Assembly (NCBI RefSeq): GCF_947507565.1
Contig: NC_089178.1
Location: 1,426,001 to 1,490,000 of the forward strand
Direction of reading: 5' to 3'
Length of the DNA: 64,000 bases
Source: Oscarella lobularis
Lineage: Eukaryota > Porifera > Homoscleromorpha > Homosclerophorida > Oscarellidae
Positions 1-10,098 of the stretch are shown piece after piece. Within the stretch, counting starts at the first letter, position 1; each line of letters opens with the position of its first letter. Below the pieces are notes generated by a model. It saw only the letters and a program-made list of their open reading frames with translations. It had not been told where the DNA came from and did no database searches. The translations under genes and the position numbers were made by a program.

Positions 1-2059
1 CCTTCGCACGGCTTACGTCTGCGATACAGTGGATATCCGTCATCTGCGCAAATGGTTTCGGAAATGAAGTCTTTCGGAAAATTCTTCGAGCAAAAGTTAT
101 CCTTCATGCATACGCACTGGGGGTTGAGGCGCCCGCAAGGACCGTGGATCATGTTCCTCATGACAATATCGTGTAAGACGGGATTTTCTTGCTTGGACGG
201 AATTTCAGCTGAAATGACCTTGTCAATGGTGTCACCGTAGACTCGGCAACTCGATTCAAGCCAAAGAAGTATGTGGGCGTGAGGAAGTCCCCGTTTCTGC
301 CATTCGACGCAGTGGAGGTGGGCTCGAACAGGTCCGAAGATGCATTCTTTCGTCAGGTCGTCCATCATTTCTGTCAATTTCAAATGGAAGACGCGAGCGA
401 CGATGTCGGGCCGTTGGTGCGCAGCTTGACCAGGAAGAAGATGCTGTACGATCTCTGGCCAAGATGGATTGCACGTTTGTGTGATGAAGTACGTAGGCCG
501 GCCAAATTTTCGAACGTAAGCCATAGCGTCTTGAACTCTCTGATTCATGTACCGTGGTCCTCCAGTAAAGCTGCTTGGCAAAATTACTTTTTTGCCAATG
601 TTGGCGGGATCTGCATCTTGTCGGGAGAGCGCGTCTGAGAACTCGGAGTAATTCTCTGCGCGGAGTTTCTTCTGATTGTGCCGAAGAAAATTGAGGCGAT
701 CTGATTCAATTTTTACGTACATGTCGACTATAAATTGCTGCATGAGTTTTCCCCAGCGCAGTAACGTGTTAAAGTCAGGATCTGGGCGAAACATCATGAG
801 AAAAGCATAGAATTTCATTGGCGTCAATTTCTTTCCTTTAGTTGTGAGCAATTCAATACTCCAGCCGTCTTTTCCTCGTGGAAAAAGGAGAGGATATTGA
901 AGTGGATCGTAGCTTCTGTGGGTTTCTGCAATTCGTTGAAGTCCTCCTTCGCGGTGCTTTAGTACGATGTCTCGGTTTCCGTGTTTTTCGTCGAGCATCA
1001 AAACAGCAACTTCGTTAGTTTGTGGAGCATTGTATCGTCGTTCGTGTTCGCCGGTTGGTCTTTTATCTGCATCGATGACGACTTTCAAAGATTCGCTGTT
1101 TCTGGAAAGCATCTCCCTAGCAAAGTGAAAACTTCGGACGTAGGAATTCTGTGCCTGAAGCATCATTTGCAGATCGATAACAGTTGCCGGAGTGAGTCCT
1201 GGAATAGCCGCACATCGCAGACCGGCCTGGTCAGATGGGTCGTCAACAAAGTAGATTTGAGCAAATTTGTTTTGGCCGTCTTGGGAAGGTTCAAGAGATC
1301 CAATAAGGTGATACACTTGGCCTTGTATTCTGAAACAGGGGTTCCACTGGCCAAGAAACGATACTTGTTTACATCCCATTGATGTCATTTGAAAGGCCGA
1401 GTTGTAACACCGAATGTTACCGAGAAAATGCGCTGAACCTTGATGCTGTCCGAGGAGTAGAGACGCCAAAGGCTCGGGTGGTTTGGGTAAGAGAGGAATC
1501 TTCACTTTTCCTTTCTCGCAGCAAAGTCCCTCTGTTTCTCCCGGCCATTTGAGAGCTTTGCAGAATTCGCACTGAACTGTCATTGATCCTACGTTGCTAG
1601 GCAGGGGACGGTCAGTTTCATATCTGAAGATCATGAAATGTAAAATATTGTGTAAATTTGTTTCACTAACCAACCTAACCTGTACGCAGCATGGTCGTGG
1701 AGCGGTGAATTTTCTTGGGGCGGAAAACAATTCGGCGCTTGTTCATCGTCATCCACCATGTCAGGAACTGGAAAAATCCTTACAGATTCATCGTTGACGT
1801 CATTTGTCGGGTCATGCTCTGATGTGGAATTTTGTTGCAGTGATGCAATGACAAAGGAACGGTGCTCCTCAGCTTCGACAGTTTGTCCAGATCTAGAACA
1901 AAGGAAATAAGGGACACAAAACATAAGTTTCAGAATTCGCAGGTACTGGGACGTGTCAGCTAAGGGAAGCGTTCCAACGTAAATGTGGTCGTGCGTAACG
2001 TCAGCAATAGAATAGACGACTTGCTCGTTGTCGTCGTCGTCTGTTTGGACGTCAAACAA
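1..2059 (-). CDS. Helitron Rep (replication initiator) protein, 3' part outside window
   Basis: Rolling-circle replication initiator of a Helitron; it would nick and join single-stranded transposon DNA. Reading on the minus strand from about 2059, the frame stays open to base 1 and leaves the window. In order there are a Cys-rich N-terminal region (C-x2-C then CC near 1560-1500), the Helitron-like N domain with NIRCYNSAF and FRIQGQVYH (about 1420-1300), DPLQYPLLFP (about 900), the HUH metal-binding motif GLPHAHILLWL (about 290-260), MIHGPCG (about 140) and DGYPLYRRR (about 40-15). Two short GT-AG introns fit, 1893-1946 (54 bp) and 1624-1679 (56 bp); removing them joins the conserved blocks in frame. 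The catalytic Tyr residues and the Pif1 helicase half would lie to the left. No frameshift was seen in the 1623-bp last exon, so this copy may be recent. Confidence 0.92.
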
Positions 2060-2063
2060 AATT

Positions 2064-2522
2064 TTATTTTCTTCGGTTGTTGTGGAAAAACCCCTTCAAA
2101 ATTTTGGAATGAGTGTAGGTGACGTACAGTCGAAAATGTTCAAAGAACCTTCTCGATTGTTCATTGCTGTCATTTCGGGCGTAGAGATGATCGATGCGAT
2201 GATATTGCGGTGTCGCGTTATGACCTCCGCCATGATCGGTTGCAACAAACGGCTCATCAGCAGATTCGGTTCTAAAAAAAGGCTTTATTTGCACAGGTTC
2301 ATGAAGCAAACGCATGGTCTTAGGCTTTGAGTTGTTGCTTCGATGGAGAGAGAGAGCCGACGACGCTGTAGACGCTTCGCCGAGAAACGGCGCTTTCTGC
2401 GCCGTTTGGTCGGATAGCCGCGTCTGAGTCGAACGTGAGGTTCTTTCTTTCGAGTTCTTTTGCTGGTGATGCGGAGATTTAGTGGGAGATCGCTTGCGTC
2501 GCATATTTCGAAAAGATGTCAT
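2064..2522 (-). CDS. Probable N-terminal exon of the Helitron Rep gene
   Basis: A 152-codon open frame directly upstream of the Rep exons on the same strand. It is basic at its start (RKRSPTKSPHHQQKN), Ser/Thr/Lys-rich, and has no recognised domain. The frame ends just after a GTACGT that could serve as a splice donor near 2130, so its stop may lie in an intron before the next exon at about 2059. The start MTSFRNMRRKRSPTKSPH resembles the start of the neighbouring RPA-like protein (MSSPTKSPHKKR), which suggests a shared origin of the two 5' ends. Whether it is part of the Rep transcript or a separate small gene cannot be settled by reading alone. Confidence 0.45.
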   Translation of the reverse strand: MTSFRNMRRKRSPTKSPHHQQKNSKERTSRSTQTRLSDQTAQKAPFLGEASTASSALSLHRSNNSKPKTMRLLHEPVQIKPFFRTESADEPFVATDHGGGHNATPQYHRIDHLYARNDSNEQSRRFFEHFRLYVTYTHSKILKGFFHNNRRK

Positions 2523-2794
2523 GAGAAAACCAGTCCCGGATAACAGGTTCCCGGATTTGAGTGAGCGCAGCTATTTCGAAACAGGCTACATTACGCGGTC
2601 GTTCTGACATTTATTTCAGTTAGACTGCCAACTGGCAGGAAAAGATTAGGCCCAACACGTAAATTCAAACAAAAAATGCCAAAGGGCAGAAAAAGAGGAC
2701 AGAAAAATGCAAAATAGCATAAAGTGGTAATTAGACTGCCAACGGGCAGAGGAGTCAAGCTGCTGGAACGACAGATAGCGCAGCTTTCCGTGCG
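2523..2794. repeat. Spacer with three TGCCAA-GGCAG imperfect palindromes
   Basis: Between the two Helitron genes there is no open frame of note. The motif TGCCAACTGGCAG / TGCCAAAGGGCAG / TGCCAACGGGCAG occurs three times, at about 2626, 2677 and 2738, spaced roughly 50-60 bp. The first is close to a perfect palindrome. It could be a binding site for an element-encoded protein or simply a short satellite. Confidence 0.5.
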
Positions 2795-3931
2795 CTATTC
2801 CACTTTTTCAGAGGAAGTTGATCCCTTCCTTTCGATTCTTCTTATGATTGAATTCTTTGAGTAGGCGTCAAACTTTTCTGCCAACACCAGTTTAACTTTC
2901 GTGACGTCAGACAGAGGACATTGAGCAATGGCGGCCAACACGTCGCCATGACCAGACAGCTCGACCATACTTCCAGACGACTGGACCGTGAACGTTGCGG
3001 TCGTGACGCTGGAGCACAGTTCCATACGGCTCAATGACTTGCAAGAATTGCATTGGCCGACTGTGGGTTGGTCTGCCAAGACGCTGACGCTCCCCTTTTT
3101 GCACTGAGGGCACCTACGCACAGCCAGAAATTCGCTGACGGTACCGATGGTCGAGTCGGCATTGCATTCCAATTCGGAATGGCCGTCTTCCGTGATGTTC
3201 CCGATGTCATCAGGAACGGCGACGATGGTTGCGCGCTTCCTCGGCGAAAAGAGGCAGAACTGCTCTTGAAAGGATTTCACGCGAAAATCTTTTAGCATAT
3301 AGCAAATGTTCGGCTTGAGTTGATCAATGAATTGCGCCCATAAATCGACTGTCGTGGTACCGGTGGCGTCTGCCACAGCCACAGTCTGCACCAGTGAGCC
3401 ACTTGACGTCGTGCGGCACGGGTCGACTCTGAGTACTCTGATCTTGATCGAGATGGGACTGTACTCTTCAACGGATGACAGTTGCGACACTGTGACAATT
3501 TTAGCAGGATCGGATGATGAAGACGATTCTTCTTCATCTTCGAAGGAAATGTCACCGAAATCCTTCGACGACTCGTCGAACGATGTAAAATTGCCGAGAA
3601 TGAGCTCTGGCGCTCCGCCGTAAGAATTGGTCTTCACTTCGCAATTTTCGACGACGACTGATTTTCCTTTGAAGGCGGAAATCGCTTCGTAAGCTGGAAC
3701 GACGTCGAGAGTACGCGGTGCAAAGGAAATGAAACGAATAGCGGAGTTGCCGTCGCTCAGCTTTCCCGAGAAGTACTTTCGCTGCGGCCCTGTTTTCACA
3801 GGAGACAGTTGAGACACGACACCGTGAACGTTTGCTCGTGAGCCGCTGCACTCGCGGGTGATTTCGGCAATCTTGTCGAAGTCCTTCGGCCGAGGACGCT
3901 TCTTGTGAGGAGATTTGGTAGGAGACGACAT
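2795..3931 (-). CDS. RPA-like single-stranded DNA-binding protein of the Helitron
   Basis: A 378-aa protein resembling the large subunit of replication protein A. OB-fold-like segments are seen at about residues 40-120 (PQRKYFSGKLSDG, SAIRFISFAP) and 150-245 (ATGTTTVDLWAQFIDQLKP). A zinc-ribbon follows at about residues 275-305 (C-P-Q-C then C-N-S-C, 20 residues apart), as in the RPA70 C-terminal DNA-binding domain. RPA-like genes carried by Helitrons are known from plants and sea anemone and are thought to coat the displaced strand during rolling-circle transposition. The gene lies upstream of Rep on the same strand, about 1.4 kb from Rep's first exon, and is uninterrupted. The start MSSPTKSPHKKR is preceded by non-coding sequence. 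A cellular RPA70 would be much longer (about 600 aa), which favours the element-encoded type. Confidence 0.85.
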   Translation of the reverse strand: MSSPTKSPHKKRPRPKDFDKIAEITRECSGSRANVHGVVSQLSPVKTGPQRKYFSGKLSDGNSAIRFISFAPRTLDVVPAYEAISAFKGKSVVVENCEVKTNSYGGAPELILGNFTSFDESSKDFGDISFEDEEESSSSSDPAKIVTVSQLSSVEEYSPISIKIRVLRVDPCRTTSSGSLVQTVAVADATGTTTVDLWAQFIDQLKPNICYMLKDFRVKSFQEQFCLFSPRKRATIVAVPDDIGNITEDGHSELECNADSTIGTVSEFLAVRRCPQCKKGSVSVLADQPTVGQCNSCKSLSRMELCSSVTTATFTVQSSGSMVELSGHGDVLAAIAQCPLSDVTKVKLVLAEKFDAYSKNSIIRRIERKGSTSSEKVE

Positions 3932-4476
3932 GTAGAATGAAGAGAAACGACGTGCGTGGATAAACGACTGGGGAAGAAAGTGGAGAAGAAGGTGCGCAGA
4001 TTACGGGAGCCCGTATAAGACATGGCCGAAGCGAGCGCTTACGTAGAATGGCGGGTTCCTGAAGGGGGCCTCGACGCCAGCCGAAAGTGGAAGGGTATTT
4101 ACGTACGCGCAATAAAGCGACCCTGATGTCGAGAAAGCCGTTCGAACGACTTTCGAACTTGATCGATAATGGCGACAGCTCGAAAACGGAGCCTTCCGAA
4201 AGTTTTCGGGCGAAAGCGAACGGTTAGACAGCTTCGCGGCGACGAAAGATCGCCGTGGGACGTTCAAACGAAGACCGACGACGCGGGGTTTCGGAGAACT
4301 GGGCAGGGGGTGTGCCATTAGACCAAGATGGCTGCGACCATCATCCAAGATGGCGCTGTTCAATTTGGCAAGATGGCGGATGCGCGTTTAGTGGTATAGA
4401 TGTTAGTTATATACACATACATATGTGTATATACAGTATGTGAGTAAATACATATAATTTATATTATAATCTAAAC
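3932..4476. other. Gene-poor 5' flank of the RPA gene
   Basis: No conserved frame is seen. The phrase AAGATGGC occurs three times (about 4326-4375) within CAAGATGGC-type repeats of both polarities, followed by an AT-rich stretch with TATATACACATACATATGTGTATATA (about 4408-4435), an imperfect palindrome. Some of this may be the edge of the Harbinger element to the right or of the Helitron to the left. I could not place a certain terminus for either. Confidence 0.4.
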
Positions 4477-5580
4477 CTAATGATTACTTACAAAGTACCT
4501 TGCTAGGGCAGCGCGAATTGAAGCAGCACCTTCCAGCCCTATCTCTCCGTTGAGCTGTCCTGCTGGCTGCACAAACGCCGTTGACTCGTCCTGCTCGCTC
4601 TGCCATGCCTCGTCCAGTCCCTCGCCGTGAATCTCACAGATATTGTGAAGTACGCAGCAGGCAGCGATGATTGACGGTGCGTTGCAGATAGCGACGTCCA
4701 TAAGTTTTTCTAAGTCGACGCCAGCGTGCCTTCAGCCTCCCAAGGCATTTTCAACGACGATTCGTGCGCTTGACAGCCGATAGCTAAATATTTTCTGAGA
4801 GTCTGACATTTCAGATCCGTGCACAAATGGTTTCATTAACCACGAAAGCAGTGGATAGGCGGAGTCACCAATTAAATATGGAGAGATTCTGCAGCCTTCA
4901 ATATCACGGGGGTCTAATTTACCCAGAATGACTCCCGCTTCAGCCAATCGATAAAGCTTTGAATTTCCAAAAACTCTTGCGTCGTGAGCACTTCCAGGCC
5001 AGCCCGTACAAATATCCCGGAAAAGATAATTATGATCAACCACCGCCTGTAGAATCATTGAGTACCACCCCTTCCGATTGTAGTAGTCCGTGTGATTCAG
5101 TGCCGGGGGTGTCACAGGAATGTGACTCCCGTCGATTGCGCCCGCACACTGAGGGACCCCGAATCGTTCCAAAATCCCCTCCATAACGTCTCGCAGTCTG
5201 CTTCCATTCGGAAAAGTAACGTACTGCCGCATAAGGACCGACACAATCGCCTTCGATGTTTCCTGGACAATAACGCATACTGTCGATCGACCAATTCCAA
5301 AAAGTTGAGCTATTGTCCGGTATTCGGCCGTCGTCGCTAAAAACCACAGCGTCACTCCAACTCTTTTTTCGACGCTAACGGAGTATTTTGCCGGCCAATT
5401 GCTCCCCTCAGCTAATTCAATTTCTGCATACAATGCAGTTTAGTATAAATCAATTTATTTTACCTGATTGCAGACGTAAAGAAAAGTCTCCCGACTCATC
5501 CTAAAATTCCGTTTCCACGCGTCTTCGTCGAATGTCTCCCAGCAGACGTAGTTCCAGAAAGAAGGTCTGGGCGGTTGAAA
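4477..5580 (-). pseudogene. PIF/Harbinger (HARBI1-like) DDE transposase, lightly broken
   Basis: Cut-and-paste transposase of the PIF/Harbinger superfamily. An N-terminal exon reads at 5580-5464 (FRMSRETFLYVC) and ends at a GTAAAA donor; the main exon begins near 5423 after a CAG acceptor. Core motifs are in order: LWFLATTAEYRTIAQLFG, first Asp in GAIDGSHIPV, second Asp in LIGDSAYPLL and Glu in IVVENALG, giving a DDE triad. The helix after the Glu is out of frame: one base is missing after ENALG (about 4735) and one extra A lies in the A-run near 4697. The frame then resumes with the conserved CCVLHNICE (about 4630) and ends at 4477. With these two small indels the copy cannot make a full protein. 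Harbinger elements normally also encode a Myb-like protein; none was seen here. Confidence 0.88.
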
Positions 5581-5934
5581 TTTAGCCAGAAAGAGAGCTA
5601 GACCAAAAAAACACGCACCTCGGCAACGTCCATGCCCGTCTCCTTCCTAATTGCGACGAGAAGAGGGAAAGAATGTTCGCTAGTGATGCAGCGAATAGAA
5701 CGAAAGCTTGACGCTGTCTTCTTCGACGCTCTATTCGCATCGCACCTGCCGAGTCTCGTCGATTGCTTGTTGGAAAGCGCTCCGAAGCGAAGAAAGCAAA
5801 GAACGTTTGCAAATCCATGAAGAAAAAGGCGATAGTCGCGAATGAATGAACAAATACGCGCGCTAACTGCAATTTCTTTCATGTATTTTGGTAAAACTCT
5901 ATTGCATGTTGAGTTCAAATTTCTAGTGGCTGGA

Positions 5935-6443
5935 GAAGGATTTTTTAGGATATCTCCAGAGTTGGGAGAATTGGATTGACTCGCAATCTTCACTTTCAAA
6001 AATGCAAAAGAAGCCATGTGTCTCAGCCGTGAAACACTTACCGGCTGGAGAATAAGCAGTAAGCATTTCTATATTTAACATTATTACCGTAACACGCTCT
6101 TTCCTTAGTAAAGTCATTCAATGAGATGGCAAGGGGCCTTTTTCGTATGCAAGGAGGTGAAGGCAAGTTCCTTCTGAGCGAGAGATTTAGCCAAGACAGT
6201 CTCGAAAATTACTTTGGAACAATTAGAACCAGAGGAGGCAGCAATAGTAACCCTTTCATTAAGGAAATGCTAGATCAGTCTGGGTCTGTGAGAGTGCAAA
6301 GCACTATTGCTCCTCGAACGTTCCGTGGAAACAGCAGCAGGCGTAGAGAGCTTTTCCTGACGTACCTGACTGCACACCTATTGCTAAGCGTCCTAGAAGA
6401 AAGTAGAAAGTTAATACTGCACAATAAAAATGCATGTTTCTGA
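5935..6443 (+). pseudogene. P-element/THAP9-like transposase, C-terminal remnant
   Basis: Two plus-strand exons resemble the C-terminal part of P-superfamily (THAP9-like) transposases. The first (about 5985-6058) reads KNAKEAMCLSRETLTGW and is joined across a 50-bp GT-AG intron (6059-6108) to an exon containing the family hallmark QDSLENYFGTIRTRGGSN and NPF (about 6200-6260). In this family the 'QD-LE-FFG-IR-GG-N-NP' block lies near the C terminus. Upstream of 5985 there is a TGA in the same frame and no THAP zinc finger or catalytic core is visible, so this is a truncated relic. It lies between the Harbinger relic and an unrelated TIR transposon gene on the other strand. Confidence 0.72.
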
Positions 6444-7492
6444 ATATTCCTGAACGTTTAATAGGTATTATCAAGACACAATTTATTATTGTTTTAAACA
6501 GACATCGCCTGTCTAATTGATTTTCGCAAACTCTTGGTTTTCTTTCTTTTGTAGCAGATGCTTTTTTGAAATCTTCAAGAAAAGCTGCACACAAAGAGAA
6601 ACCTCTTATCGTGAGCCAGAGGGATACGATTTCTTTCAAAAGTGCGATGCATATTCCGTCGTCGTCGATGAAAGTCGAGATAATGTCCCAGTGTCGTTTC
6701 ACTAAATCGTTCTCGCAAATGCTGCTGATAAGATTTTCTTTCGGCGAAGAGGTTACAAATACCTGACTGGAACGTGCACTTCTCGTCTCCAGTTCGAGGC
6801 AAGCAAAAAATCTGTATGCCTGATCTGAGACATGAAATAGACCTCCACGGTCAATTTTTTCCAGCCACGCTGAAGTATATTCGTGAAAAGTGTACTGATG
6901 ATCTTCACCAACTGAGATTTCGTCAGGGATTTCAAACGATTCAAGGCAAAAACCCAGGTGTCAGCTTCTTTAGAAGATTGACGCCTAAATTTATTTATTG
7001 GTTTGCGAGTCACGTATCCGGCAGCGCATCTGAAGGCATTTTCAAAGAGGATGCCTTGATTTGCCGTTGTGGAGATGAACTGCTAGCATCGAGAAAACCT
7101 GACAATCTCTTCAACGCAGTATAATCAAATATTCTCTGATTCGCAGATTCCATAAGAAGACGATCATCAACGGTAGGCTCGACGGAGGTTACCTGGAATA
7201 AGGAAGCCCATAATTCAGGGAGAATCAAAATTCGCTTCTGATAAAAGGCCTTCTGAGCGCTTTCTTCCCAATTCGAAATAGAACGGCGGCCGAGTGAAGG
7301 CGAAAAGCAGCTTTCGATCGCCGCCACGATCTCGCTACTTAGAGAGGCGGCGTTTTCGGTAAAAGAAGCGGAAAGAAATGATTCGGCGCATCGCTTCATT
7401 GTTTCGTATCTCACGCAGTTGCGGATAAGAACTTTTTCGCTCAATACGCCCTGTACAGCGGCGCGAACATCCTCCATACGAAACGGCTTCAA
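6440..7492 (-). CDS. Gene of an unrecognised TIR transposon family (copy 1)
   Basis: The clearest exon is 7010-7492, probably starting at the ATG at 7477 (MEDVRAAVQGVLSEK). It shares a residue pattern with the first exon of the transposon at 43443-44666: an early RAL/RAA helix, RYE-x-(M/L)-K, a CF pair, then LP(E/Q)LW (here ILPELWASLF, about 7210). Farther down the same strand a frame at 6702-6540 contains WLTIRGFSLCAAFLEDFK, a phrase I associate with the C-terminal end of transposon-borne proteins of invertebrates. The middle (6753-7013) is open but out of frame with its neighbours. I cannot name the family or its catalytic residues. The start sits about 75 bp inside the right-end sequence at 7509-7553, the same layout as in the 44-kb copy. 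Confidence 0.5.
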
Positions 7493-7508
7493 TCCTCTGA
7501 CCAGGAAA

Positions 7509-7553
7509 AGTCAAGTGATAAGGGGGAGTTTCACATCCCTCTCCTTCTCTATC
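7509..7553. repeat. Terminal sequence of TIR transposon copy 1
   Basis: AAGTGATAAGGGGGAGTT followed by ATCCCTCT and ending near TATCTGG. It aligns through about 45 bases with the right terminus of the transposon at 43443-44666 (CACGTGATAAGGAGGGAGTT, then ATCCCTCT, ending TATCTATG). The matching left end of this copy was not found, so it may be lost. Confidence 0.6.
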
Positions 7554-7554
7554 T

Positions 7555-8246
7555 GGCGAGAGTGTTTGTTGGACTTAGCGCGCGAGGTTTGGGGGTGCGG
7601 CGGCTCTCACTGCTCGAAGGGCCTGGGCTCACTCGTCTGCCTCATAGACAACGTGTCGACCCGAGTATCCACGTGATCGCTTCGCTAATAGAAAAGATTA
7701 CCGCCTTGGTAATTAGTTGACAAGGATTGGCTGCTGTCTTTCTCAGGATGTGACAATGTCAGTCTGTGCGTGCCTAACCCTAAGCCTCACAGAGTCCAAA
7801 TGAAAAGATTTACGTAGTGGCACATTTTATAGGTACCATATAGCTAGCTCTCTCAGGGCGTAAATCGCGGACGAGGAGAACGGTAGGCGCACCCTCTCTT
7901 CGCTAAGCTCAAAGTTCGCCATGACTTCTCCTACCGTTCTCCTCGACCGCGATTTACGCCCTGAGAGAGCTATATGGTACCTATAACGTAAATCTTTTCA
8001 TTTGAACTCTGCGAGGCTTAGGGTTAGGCACGCACAGACTGACATTGTCACATCCTGAGAAAGACAGCAGCCAATCCTTGTCAACTAATTACCAAGGCGG
8101 TAATCTTTTCTATTAGCGAAGCGATCATGTGGATACTCGGGTCGACACGTTGTCTATGACGCAGACGAGTGAGCCCAGGCCCTTCGAGCAGTGAGAGCCG
8201 CCGCGCCCCCAAACCTCGCGCGCTAAGCCAAACGAATACTCTCGCG
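7555..8246. repeat. Large foldback (palindromic) element 1
   Basis: The left arm (about 7555-7887) and right arm (about 7930-8246) are reverse complements with only scattered mismatches and small indels, around a loop of about 42 bp (7888-7929). Examples are GACGAGGAGAACGGTAG against CTACCGTTCTCCTCG at the centre and CTTAGCGCGCGAGG against CCTCGCGCGCTAAG near the ends. It interrupts the 3' coding end of OTU-Helitron copy A: comparison with copy B shows the shared coding sequence stopping at about 8282 and foreign sequence beginning. No coding frame inside is credible. Confidence 0.88.
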
Positions 8247-8281
8247 AACTGCTCAAAGGACCTGGCTTGCGAGGCTAGCAA

Positions 8282-10037
8282 CGGCACACTTGTGCGGGCA
8301 CGACTCGCACGTTTGCCTTTACGTTTTTTAGCAGGGGCTTTTTTAGCCGCTGTCTTAGTCACTTTGACGGTATCGTCATTGTCAACGATCATTTTTGCTG
8401 TATGTATGATCGCTATACTCCTCTTAATTACTGATTCTTCATTTTCCAGATGTTTAAAAAACTCTTTAATATCATCTGGAACAGTATCATCGCTCGATAG
8501 GGCATATGGGAACGCAGCGTTCTCCGCCCCATGTTGGGCCGTCGTATTTGTCCAAATATTTGAACAACGACAGCTGTTGTGCACCGGGTTGGTACAAAAT
8601 TGCCACTACGTATCCCTTCAATCCGTTGACCAAGCCCATTTCGGTCCAGAGATTCGATGAGAGCATAACACGCGCGCCTTCGCAAAGACGAACGCGTGCG
8701 TAAAGTCCGCCAGCGTCTTCTTCATTGGCATTTTTGGCCTCGGTGCAGTTGTGATCGGCGTTAATAACAGCCATCGGTTTGTTTGAATTCTTCAAGAAAT
8801 GGAAGTTGAACTCAGCTACATTCTCTCTGCACGCAAATAGCCGAACAGCATCGCGGAAAGACGTCTTTACGTCTCCCAGCTGATCGTGCCGTGCAAAGTT
8901 ACGTGACATATACAGTTGGTTCCAGTCCTCGTACGACGGGCAACCGTCACGAAGCCTTTGCAGGGAGTTGCGAAACTTTATCTGTAGCTCGTCGTTACCG
9001 CACTGGCGAATGATTTTCGTCAGCTGAACGACAACGTGAAACGTCATATACAGCTGACGGCCTTGATTTGTCGCGGATCCTTCGGTTGCCGCGCTCCGGT
9101 ACAAAGGAGAGTCACCAACCGGGGGCAACTGTCCCATGTCTCCGAAGAAAATTAGAGATATTCCACCGAACGACTCGCAAGCTCCCTGCGGTGGCGCTTG
9201 ACAGAGGCGCCGGTGGATGAGTGACAGCTGATGCCGTCCCACCATCGACATTTCGTCGATGATCAAATATAGTACGTCTTCGAACCTCTCTTGCAGTTCT
9301 CTCAGGGAAGGTCCTTCAACGTCCGAAAATGACGTCTTCTGCAAAGGAATGCGTAGAAGCGAGTGGAGCGTTTGTCCACCAATATTAAATGCTGCAACCC
9401 CAGTAGGTGCTGCAAGTATGCATTCGCTTCCGAGCATTTCCTTTATGCAATTAATTAAATATGACTTTCCGGTTCCAGCGGAACCGCAAACGATCATTCG
9501 AAGCGGCTTGCATTCGAAGCCGCTTTTTGCCAACTCGTTGCGGCTGCGACCAATGTTGTACGCTAATTTCTGATTGCCTTGAGGAAGGCTCGAATCGGCA
9601 GCCGCAACGAGGTCCTTATTAGTTGAAGTGCTTTTTTTACGCGCTTCCGTTACAAATTTTGGAGCCTCTGACAACGGTGGAAACTGTTGAAGTTTTTCCG
9701 ACCAGTTGTAGTGTGCGAGATCTCCCTGATTAAACTCGGAATCTCTTGTGTCGTCCTCGTCAAAGTCATCGGATGAATCGGGAGGACGGCACAATTTCAT
9801 CCAGTCATATTGATCTCGGATCTTTTTATTCCCAAGATCTTTCTCTTCGTCTTTCTGTGCCTTATTTTGATCTTCGTCTGTCTCTTCGAAAGGCATTTGA
9901 ATATTGACTCTTGATTCAATATCTACCATCAGTTCAATTCTATTGACCAACTTCTTGCTAGCCGTTTGAATGAACTTTTTTGAAAGCTTTTGTGGAAGGC
10001 AGGGGAATGGTTGCACCGTCTGTATCGGTAATCTCAT
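8282..10037 (-). pseudogene. Pif1-type helicase domain of Helitron copy A, with internal deletion
   Basis: Superfamily 1 DNA helicase that would unwind the strand peeled off during rolling-circle transposition. The 516-aa frame (8487-10037) has Walker A GSAGTGKSYLINC (about 9460), APTGVAAFNIGGQTLHSLL, Walker B LYLIIDEMSMVGRHQ (about 9260), FGDMGQLPPVGDS, and the later motif LCEGARVMLSSNLW (about 8680). The frame ends at CVPICPIER. Copy B continues there for about 120 codons with the last helicase motifs (VTHK and YVGFSRVR type). In copy A those codons are gone and the sequence resumes with DDTVPDDIKEFF in another frame (8500-8290), so an internal deletion of about 360 bp removed helicase motifs V-VI. 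Confidence 0.9.
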
Positions 10038-10098
10038 TTTCTGCTTCCTCTTCTTAAATAGTCAGAACGTCGAGTTTACGAAAAGGTTTGAATTTCAT

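Noticed and set aside
5598-6017. 139-codon minus-strand frame
   Set aside because: Antisense to the P-like transposase exon; no domain and composition unlike a real protein.
8081-8584. 167-codon minus-strand frame across the foldback border
   Set aside because: The first half is genuine Helitron linker; the second half is foldback arm, so the joined frame is a fusion by insertion, not a gene.
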